Both the position numbers and the translations under genes were made by a program. 64,000 nucleotides of DNA from positions 434,001 to 498,000 of the forward strand of contig OY970294.1 in assembly GCA_963716125.1 (NCBI GenBank). The letters run 5' to 3'. Source of the DNA: Acidiluteibacter sp963716125. GTDB taxonomy: Bacteria; Bacteroidota; Bacteroidia; Flavobacteriales_E; Vicingaceae. Shown here one piece after another: positions 58,132-64,000 of the stretch (the first letter of the stretch is position 1; every line of letters begins with the position of its first letter). Under the pieces are notes generated by a model, which was not told the DNA's origin, made no database searches, and worked only from the letters and a program-made list of their open reading frames with translations.

Positions 58132-58317
58132 TTATTCTATGCTGCCATCTTCTTTAGCCTTTTGCCTGTATTTACTTAATTCCATTAACCAGTAAACTAA
58201 ACAACCAATAATGATTAAGACAAATATAATATTAGGGATATTCCCTAAAGGTGGCAAAATTTTAAAAGTGGCTTCTAATAAATCACCTAAACCGTAAACT
58301 ATTTCATTCCAAGTCAT
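58132..58317 (-). CDS. Small membrane protein (DUF6341-like)
   Basis: The 61-residue protein has one membrane helix (IPNIIFVLIIIGCLVYWLME, about 27-46) with an amphipathic N-terminal part (WNEIVYGLGDLLEATFKIL) and a basic/acidic tail. It resembles the short DUF6341 proteins found in Flavobacteriia beside a DUF6427 gene and purD, exactly as here. The function is unknown. It diverges from the next gene. Confidence 0.7.
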   Translation of the reverse strand: MTWNEIVYGLGDLLEATFKILPPLGNIPNIIFVLIIIGCLVYWLMELSKYRQKAKEDGSIE

Positions 58318-58395
58318 AATTTCTTCAATAATATTCGGTACAAAAATAAAAATAAATACCTTTAGAAAAAAAGCTTTTACAAGAAAATAAAAAGA

Positions 58396-59379
58396 ATGAT
58401 TTTTAATTTAATCAAATCACGTCAACCACTCAGTTATATTTTATTTCCTTTATTGGTTATTTTTCTATGGCTTCCTGCCTTCTTAAGTGAGCATGCAGAA
58501 GAGTTTAATAACTTGATGCCTCTTTATGAAATGTTGAGAAATGTTATCGGTCAGAATCATTTTGTTTCCCTATGTATTGGCATTTTAATAATTGTTATCG
58601 AGGGTTTTATGCTAAATGCATTGATTGATCAACATAAAATATTGCCCGAACGAAATAATTTGGTAGCCTTTTTTTATGTAATTCTTTGTAGCAGTCATAC
58701 CGCCCTTTTATTTACCAATCCCATCATTTTAGCGAATTTATTTTTGATTTTGTCCTTGGGTCAACTATTTAAAATGTACAATCAAAAAAATGTTTTAGAA
58801 GAAGTTTTTTATGCTACTTTTTTTGTCGCAATAGCCACATTGTTCTACTTTCCGTCCATATTAATCTTTCTTTTAGTTTGGATAGCTTTTAATATTATTA
58901 GACCTTTTGAATGGCGTAATTTTATTGTTTCATTGTTGGGTATTTTATTTCCTTTAATTTGGTTAACTGCCTACTATTTTCTTTCAGATCAATTAGATGA
59001 GTTTTATGCAAAGCTAGATGTAATCAATAATTATTTTTCAGACTTATCTATTTCAGGCTTTACCTATGTATTAATTGGATTTTTAATTGCTATCGCCATT
59101 ACAGCATTTAGTTCCTTAATTAAAGGATTGAGTAAAAATACGGTTCGTGTAAAAAATTTATTGCGAATTATCAGCGCATTTTTTGCCTTGAGCATTCTTT
59201 CATTTTTCTTAACAGATAGAGATTATTTTGCTACTTATCTATTTACCTTAATTCCGTTTTCTATTTACACGGCTAATTATTTTGATTATTTGAAAAAATA
59301 TTGGTTGGCAAATAGCTTAATAATTCTGTTATTGGCATTAATTGCAATAAATAACTACAGATTAATAGGGATGTTTTGA
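58396..59379 (+). CDS. Polytopic membrane protein (DUF6427-like)
   Basis: The 327-residue protein has about eight membrane helices and no signal peptide. It begins MIFNLIKSRQPLSYILFPLL. Between helices it has a few conserved-looking polar turns: ERNNLVAFFYVILCSSHT, an Arg-Pro-Phe-Glu-Trp-Arg turn after FNIIRP, and TDRDYFATYLF. The order purD - small membrane protein - this protein matches the DUF6341/DUF6427 neighbourhood seen in related bacteria. The function is not known; O-antigen or mannosyltransferase-like roles have no support in the sequence. Confidence 0.72.
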   Translation: MIFNLIKSRQPLSYILFPLLVIFLWLPAFLSEHAEEFNNLMPLYEMLRNVIGQNHFVSLCIGILIIVIEGFMLNALIDQHKILPERNNLVAFFYVILCSSHTALLFTNPIILANLFLILSLGQLFKMYNQKNVLEEVFYATFFVAIATLFYFPSILIFLLVWIAFNIIRPFEWRNFIVSLLGILFPLIWLTAYYFLSDQLDEFYAKLDVINNYFSDLSISGFTYVLIGFLIAIAITAFSSLIKGLSKNTVRVKNLLRIISAFFALSILSFFLTDRDYFATYLFTLIPFSIYTANYFDYLKKYWLANSLIILLLALIAINNYRLIGMF

Positions 59380-59439
59380 ATTAGCCTTTGATGCTTCCAA
59401 CTTTTAGATTAATTTTGCCCTTCATAAAAATCAGAACAG

Positions 59440-60133
59440 ATGAAATTTGGTGTTATTTCTTTTTCCTGGATCCAATTGTGATGCAGATATGGTGTATGTT
59501 TTAGAAACGCTTTTTAATAAAGAAGTAGTTAAAATTTGGCATAAAGACACTGATTTACAGGGTGCCGATTTTATAATTCTTCCCGGTGGTTTCTCTTATG
59601 GAGATTATTTGAGAAGTGGTGCTATTGCTAATTATTCTCCTATTATGGCTGAAGTAGTAAAGCATGCAGAGAAAGGTGGTTATGTAATGGGAATTTGTAA
59701 TGGATTTCAGATTTTATGTGAATCTAAATTATTGCCTGGTACATTATTACACAACAACAATCAAAAATTTATTTGTAAAAATATTTTTCTAAAGGCAGAT
59801 AATAATGCTTCTATAATTAATGCATCTATAGACACGAATCAAGCATTAAAAATTCCTATTGCACATGGAGAAGGAAGATATTATGCTGAGAAAGAAACTA
59901 TTCAACAATTGAACGATAATAATCAAATATTGTTTAGATATTGTGATGAAAATGGAAATGTAGTAGATGCTGCTAATCCTAATGGATCTTTAGAAAATAT
60001 AGCAGGTGTTTGCAACGCCAATAGAAATGTATTTGGAATGATGCCTCATCCAGAAAGAGCTGCAGATTCTGAATTAGGAAATACAGATGGTGCTTTGCTA
60101 TTTGAATCAATCTTAGGTTTAGTGAAAGCTTAA
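59440..60133 (+). CDS. purQ: Phosphoribosylformylglycinamidine synthase, glutaminase subunit (frameshifted at codon 7-8)
   Basis: The protein of about 230 residues supplies ammonia from glutamine for purine synthesis. It has FPGSNCDADMVYVLE at the start, the catalytic cysteine in MGICNGFQIL, and the histidine/glutamate pair in MMPHPERAAD. The natural start is ATG 59440 (MKFGVI...), but that frame ends after 13 codons because a run of five Ts near 59460-59464 has one extra base. Four Ts would read ...VISFPGSNCD. Without correction the only in-frame start is a TTG at 59447. PurL and other purine genes are not adjacent except purD. It overlaps the end of nadD by 4 bp. Confidence 0.85.
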
Positions 60134-60708
60134 GATTTATAAAAATTCATCTCTTCAATATATTCAGCCACTTTGGTTGGCATATAGTGATTCACTTTTT
60201 TGCCTTCACTAATAGCTTGACGTATAAAGGATGAACTTATTTTCATAATAGGGGCTTCTGCATAGGTAACTTTGAAATGCTTTCTTAATTCTCCTCCATC
60301 ATTCGATTCTAATCTTGGATAAACATAAATCTCATGATTATTTAAGATTTCTTCATGATTTTTCCATTTATGAAAGGAATTGAGATTGTCGGCACCCATA
60401 ATTAATGCAAATTCATGCATTGGAAATTTTTCTTTTAGATAAACTAATGAGTTGGCTGTAAAATTGGGCTGAGGTAATTTAAATTCTATATCAGAAGCTT
60501 TAATTCTAACATCATCACCAATAGCTAGGTTAACCAAATGCAATCGATCATAATCTGCTAACATAGATTCCTTTTGCTTGAAGGGATTCTGTGGAGTTAC
60601 CACCATCCACAATTGATCCATATCTGTAAACTCTACCATGTAATTGGAAATAACCATATGGCCAATATGCACCGGATTGTAAGTGCCAAAAAATAAACCT
60701 ATTTTCAT
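60130..60708 (-). CDS. nadD: Nicotinate-nucleotide adenylyltransferase
   Basis: The 192-residue enzyme adenylates nicotinate mononucleotide in NAD synthesis. It has the nucleotidyltransferase (T/H)xGH-type motif in GTYNPVHIGH (residues 8-17), LIMGADNLNSFHKWKN and the ISSSFIRQAISEGKKVNHYM segment (the SSxxIR signature) near residues 157-176. It starts one base after the gmk stop in a yicC-gmk-nadD operon. Confidence 0.96.
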   Translation of the reverse strand: MKIGLFFGTYNPVHIGHMVISNYMVEFTDMDQLWMVVTPQNPFKQKESMLADYDRLHLVNLAIGDDVRIKASDIEFKLPQPNFTANSLVYLKEKFPMHEFALIMGADNLNSFHKWKNHEEILNNHEIYVYPRLESNDGGELRKHFKVTYAEAPIMKISSSFIRQAISEGKKVNHYMPTKVAEYIEEMNFYKS

Positions 60709-61275
60709 TTATGTTAAAAATTCATTGACCAATTTCTTTGCTTTGTCCACAGCTACTTTTAATTGATCGTTTAAAATTATTTCATCAAATTGATTAGCAG
60801 ATTCTAATTCAGTCTTAGCTTTGCCAATTCTACTCGCCAATCGCTCTTCAGTTTCTGTAGCTCTACCTCTTAGTCGAGCTTCCAACTCTTCTAGTGATGG
60901 AGGCATTACAAAAATAGCTAATGCCTTATTACCAAAATACTTTTTTAAATTTAATCCGCCAACAACATCTACATCAAAAATTACATGATGTCCTTCTCGC
61001 CAAATCCGATCAATTTCTCTTTTTAAAGTGCCATAAAAATGATCTTTATAGACTTCTTCCCATTCAATAAACTCATTGCGAGCTATTTTGTTTTTAAAAT
61101 CTTGAATACTTAAAAAATAATAGTCTTTAGCCTCTTGTTCGCTCACTCTTTTATCTCTTGTACAGGCAGACACAGAAAATCTCAAGGAATGATTTTCTTC
61201 CAACAATCGTCTCACTATTGTTGTTTTGCCAGCTCCTGATGGCGCTGAAAATATAATGCACTTTCCTTCTTGCAA
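60709..61275 (-). CDS. gmk: Guanylate kinase
   Basis: The 188-residue enzyme phosphorylates GMP. It has the P-loop FSAPSGAGKTT (9-19), the GMP-binding SVSACTRDKRVSEQEAKDYY and the lid region RLRGRATETEERLASRI. Length is normal. It lies 2 bp after the yicC stop and is adjacent to nadD. Confidence 0.97.
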   Translation of the reverse strand: MQEGKCIIFSAPSGAGKTTIVRRLLEENHSLRFSVSACTRDKRVSEQEAKDYYFLSIQDFKNKIARNEFIEWEEVYKDHFYGTLKREIDRIWREGHHVIFDVDVVGGLNLKKYFGNKALAIFVMPPSLEELEARLRGRATETEERLASRIGKAKTELESANQFDEIILNDQLKVAVDKAKKLVNEFLT

Positions 61276-61277
61276 TG

Positions 61278-62153
61278 TTAAAGCGTATTTAAAGTTTGTT
61301 CTTTTATCTTTTCCAATTCATCTTTCATCATCACTACCAATTTTTGAATGTTGACATCGTTTGCTTTTGATCCAAGGGTATTTATTTCTCTCCCCATTTC
61401 TTGGCTGATAAATCCTAATTTTTTTCCTTGCATATCGTCTGCATTCATCGTTTCTAAAAAGTAATTACAATGACCTCTTAGTCGTACTTTTTCTTCAGTT
61501 ATGTCATATTTTTCAAGGTAATAGATAAGTTCTTGTTCTAATCTATCTTTATCATAATTGTCAGCACTTAATAAATCTTCTAATTGTTTAGCAATTCTTT
61601 CTCTTACAACAATAATTCTATTATCCTCAAAATCATTCACCTGATTTAAAAAAGAAGAAATGTTATTAACTCTGAGTTTAAATTCATCTTCTAAAACAAC
61701 TCCTTCTTGATTTCTAAACTCCATTAAATTTTCAATGGCTTCATCAATCGTTTTTTCAACCAAATGCCACTCATCATCACTGGCTTCTTTTGCCTCTGAG
61801 CTCATTACATCAGGTAATTGGCAAACTAAACGTATCAAATCAGAAGGCTCATCGTGATGAACTTCTTCTTTTAAAGATTTTAAAGTTGCATAATGCTCCT
61901 TGAATATCGCCTTATTAATTTTTAATTTAGAAACTTCCTCTTGATTTTCATACATCACCATTAAATCTATCTTTCCTCTTTGTAGCTTAGCACTTATAGC
62001 AGAGCGCAACGCTAATTCTTTCTCACGATAGATAGAGGGTAATTTTATATTTAAATCTAAGCCTTTGCTATTTAGAGATTTAATCTGAACGGTAATTTTT
62101 AAGCCATTTAAATCATTGGTAGCTTTACCATATCCAGTCATTGATGCAATCAT
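61278..62153 (-). CDS. YicC family endoribonuclease
   Basis: The 291-residue protein has the YicC N-domain (MIASMTGYGKATNDLNGLKI, VQIKSLNSKGLDLNIKLPS) and the C-terminal DUF1732 part (EKVRLRGHCNYFLETMNADD, then GKKLGFISQEMGREINTLGS). YicC-family proteins act as RNA-degrading enzymes and are commonly encoded next to gmk, as here. It heads the minus-strand operon; the 231-bp gap upstream contains nothing recognisable on that strand. Confidence 0.94.
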   Translation of the reverse strand: MIASMTGYGKATNDLNGLKITVQIKSLNSKGLDLNIKLPSIYREKELALRSAISAKLQRGKIDLMVMYENQEEVSKLKINKAIFKEHYATLKSLKEEVHHDEPSDLIRLVCQLPDVMSSEAKEASDDEWHLVEKTIDEAIENLMEFRNQEGVVLEDEFKLRVNNISSFLNQVNDFEDNRIIVVRERIAKQLEDLLSADNYDKDRLEQELIYYLEKYDITEEKVRLRGHCNYFLETMNADDMQGKKLGFISQEMGREINTLGSKANDVNIQKLVVMMKDELEKIKEQTLNTL

Positions 62154-62340
62154 AGTTATAAAAATTAAGGTGTCAAAGGTAACATTTATCTAATTGAAGT
62201 TCTAATCTAAGTTGAATCAATAAAGTAAAATAGGTGTAGAGAATATGGAAATCTGTAGAATTTGATGCACAATGTTGATTTGCAGATGGTTTTATTCTGT
62301 TAAAAAAAATAAAAGTAGTAGATTAATCCTATAAAAAGGG

Positions 62341-62348
62341 TAACTTTG
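62341..62348 (+). promoter_or_regulatory. -7 box upstream of the lipoprotein gene
   Basis: TAACTTTG matches TAnnTTTG and lies 36 bp before the ATG at 62385. No -33 TTTG is found in the preceding 30 bp. The remainder of 62154-62384 is AT-rich and empty. Confidence 0.4.
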
Positions 62349-62384
62349 CGCTTCAAACTTATTTTAAACTAATAATTTAACATT

Positions 62385-63305
62385 ATGAAAAAACAATTTA
62401 GAAAAATTTTACCATTTGCTTTTGGTATAGCTATGGTATTTACTGCTTGTACGAAAGAGGGTGATGTAACTACTCCTGCAGGAACACCTACACCAGATGT
62501 AACAGTTACCATCGGTGGTGAAAAAAATATGGAAACATATTCTGTTAAACAAGGTAACGGTGTTACTATTGATTTAGCTGCATTGAGCGCTTCAGGCGGT
62601 GGTGCTAAATTGAATACTATTAGCATTGATCAAAATGGGCCTAATGCTTTAGCAGGAGGAACCTCATTTCCTTTTGTTTCTGCAGAAAATAATACATATG
62701 ATTTCTCAACAAATGCTGAACTTAATATAAAAAATGCTGAAAATGAGAGTTTAAGTCTTACAGGTACTTTTACTACTATTACTTCTACTTTAGGAACTAC
62801 TACCTATAAAGTTAAAGTTACTGATAGAGATGGCGTTAGCTTTACAAGAACTTTTAAGATTGAAGTTTACACTACTTTTGCTTCCACCAAAACTGGACAA
62901 ATTTATCATATTTCAGGTTCTGAATTAGGTAGTTATGATTTAACTAATGATGCAGGAGTTAGTTCAACAAATGCTGGTAATGCTGATATCTCTAATACTG
63001 ATGCTGCAGGTTCTGCTTTTACAGGAAGCTTTAAAGTAGGAAATCTTAATTTGTTGACGAATATCGTTAAAGTTCCTGTTGATGGATACGATTATGATAG
63101 AGCTTCAAAGCAAGAAGCTGCTGATGTTTATGCAGCTGGTACTCCTATTAGAAGTATTACAAGTCCTAAGAAAGATGATTTATACATCTTTAACTTAGCT
63201 AATGGTGATCTTGCAGTTGTGAAAATTACAAGTGTAGTTCCGGGTGACAATACGTGTAATTGTAATAACAAAGGAATAATGGAATTTGAGTACATAAAAG
63301 ATTAA
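62385..63305 (+). CDS. Secreted lipoprotein of unknown function
   Basis: The 306-residue protein has a lipoprotein signal with lipobox FTAC and the acylated cysteine at residue 22. A Thr/Pro-rich linker follows (VTTPAGTPTPDVTVT). The mature protein is Ser/Thr/Gly-rich with repeated strands (GVTIDLAALSASGGGAKLN, TYKVKVTDRDGVSFTRTF) resembling an Ig-like beta-sandwich. A small Cys cluster lies near the C-terminus (DNTCNCNNKG). It has no sorting domain, so it is probably anchored by its lipid. I recognise no catalytic family. A terminator follows 31 bp after the stop. Confidence 0.78.
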   Translation: MKKQFRKILPFAFGIAMVFTACTKEGDVTTPAGTPTPDVTVTIGGEKNMETYSVKQGNGVTIDLAALSASGGGAKLNTISIDQNGPNALAGGTSFPFVSAENNTYDFSTNAELNIKNAENESLSLTGTFTTITSTLGTTTYKVKVTDRDGVSFTRTFKIEVYTTFASTKTGQIYHISGSELGSYDLTNDAGVSSTNAGNADISNTDAAGSAFTGSFKVGNLNLLTNIVKVPVDGYDYDRASKQEAADVYAAGTPIRSITSPKKDDLYIFNLANGDLAVVKITSVVPGDNTCNCNNKGIMEFEYIKD

Positions 63306-63336
63306 TATTTTAGTATAAAATATTGAATTGATAAGA

Positions 63337-63366
63337 GCCAAGTAGATTATTCTACTTGGCTTTTTT
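63337..63366 (+). terminator. Terminator after the lipoprotein gene
   Basis: GCCAAGTAGA (63337-63346) pairs perfectly with TCTACTTGGC (63351-63360) around a 4-nt loop, followed by six Ts. It also lies just downstream of the convergent transporter gene. Confidence 0.88.
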
Positions 63367-63371
63367 ATGCT

Positions 63372-64000
63372 TTATATTTTAGTTGTAGATGGTGTCTTCT
63401 TAGGCTTTCTGCTTACTAAAAATACACCTGTAAAAATAAGCAAAGCAGCCACAATTTTTAGTAAGTTCAATTGATCTTGGCCGATTATCAGTGCTACTAT
63501 AGTTGCTACCACAGGTTGAGAATATATATAAATGCTCACCACTGATGGATTTACTATCTTAAGTGCATAAATATTAAATAAATAGGCTAAAAAGGTAGTG
63601 AAGATAATTACAAAGAGAAAAACTAGCCAAGTGGTACTTTCAAAAGTTTGCCAACTGATCCCATTAAATTGATTGAACCCAAAAGGAAAAACAAATATAA
63701 AACCAAAAAGAAAGACCCATTTAATGACTGTAATGGGTTTGTATTTATTCATTAATGGTTTCACTAAAACCAAATAGATAGCATAAGAAGTGGCATTTAT
63801 AAAAATAAATAAATCCCCTATAATCGTACTTTCGCTAATCATTAATTCTCGATTAAATAAAATCAAGCCTGCTGCACCCACCAAGCCTAAAAATATTCCT
63901 CCTATTTTAATGGCACTAATGCGCTCTTTTAAAATTATGGCTGACATAATTAAAACTAAAATGGGGTTACAAGTCATTATAATTGCTGCATTGATAGGTG
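63372..64000 (-). CDS. EamA/DMT-family transporter, C-terminal part (5' end outside window)
   Basis: The frame runs off the right edge in phase: the edge reads PINAAIIMTCNPILVLIMSA and continues to the end of a DMT permease with six visible membrane helices. Typical EamA segments are ILKERISAIKIGGIFLGLVG and the second-repeat segment SVVSIYIYSQPVVATIVALI; the C-terminal SRKPKKTPSTTKI is cytoplasmic. An ATG at 63977 in the window is internal. It is an inner-membrane exporter or importer of unknown substrate, converging on the lipoprotein gene. Confidence 0.9.
   Translation of the reverse strand, partial: PINAAIIMTCNPILVLIMSAIILKERISAIKIGGIFLGLVGAAGLILFNRELMISESTIIGDLFIFINATSYAIYLVLVKPLMNKYKPITVIKWVFLFGFIFVFPFGFNQFNGISWQTFESTTWLVFLFVIIFTTFLAYLFNIYALKIVNPSVVSIYIYSQPVVATIVALIIGQDQLNLLKIVAALLIFTGVFLVSRKPKKTPSTTKI

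Noticed and set aside
1..64000. tRNA or rRNA genes
   Set aside because: No T-loop-like GGTTCGAATCC or rRNA core sequence was recognised by eye; a covariance search would be needed to exclude one formally.

Overview
The window comes from a low-GC member of the Bacteroidota. Evidence: several proteins with type IX secretion system (T9SS) signals (type A sorting domains and gliding-motility-type C-terminal domains), a PorP/SprF-family protein, promoter-like TAnnTTTG boxes, the rpmF-fabH-accB-accC cluster, a futalosine-pathway gene (mqnC), and a DUF6341/DUF6427-like pair beside purD. The order within the phylum cannot be fixed from the sequence. I saw no rRNA, tRNA or CRISPR array.

Left part (1-13.7 kb, minus strand): metG, then a small secreted protein with one SprB-like repeat and a gliding-motility-type C-terminus, then a PorP/SprF-like protein, then the 5' end of a giant SprB-like surface protein. 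The giant frame stays open for at least 3274 codons and runs off the left edge. It holds about 39 repeats of roughly 75-80 residues, and part of the array is built from duplicated four-repeat blocks with a period near 905 bp.

Middle (13.7-40.7 kb): mostly housekeeping. It holds an LD-carboxypeptidase, YraN, a PAP2-like membrane protein, rpoN, asnS, a TetR-TolC-MFP-RND efflux operon with a candidate auto-operator, dxs, two T9SS reading frames (one a broken remnant), the accC-accB-fabH-rpmF-DUF177-pdxA series, an mqnC / T9SS cargo / ribE operon, and metF.

Accessory region (40.7-46.4 kb): a T9SS cargo gene is cut by an IS256/Mutator-type insertion sequence that separates the signal peptide from the body and sorting domain. 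A large gliding-motility-type surface protein follows.

Right part (46.5-64 kb): lepA, an ECF sigma / membrane anti-sigma-like / outer-membrane barrel trio, an acyl-CoA carboxylase beta subunit, a redoxin, and two small unknowns. Next is a RAYT-like HUH transposase (55.7-56.3 kb) embedded in 12 copies of a palindromic repeat, the most system-like feature here. Then come purD, two membrane proteins, purQ, the yicC-gmk-nadD operon, a lipoprotein and a partial EamA transporter.

Five coding frames (metG, the RND pump twice, purQ and the transposase) are each broken by one base, four of them in homopolymers. I treat most of these as probable sequence errors, but in metG and the transposase the sites would also permit -1 ribosomal slippage.
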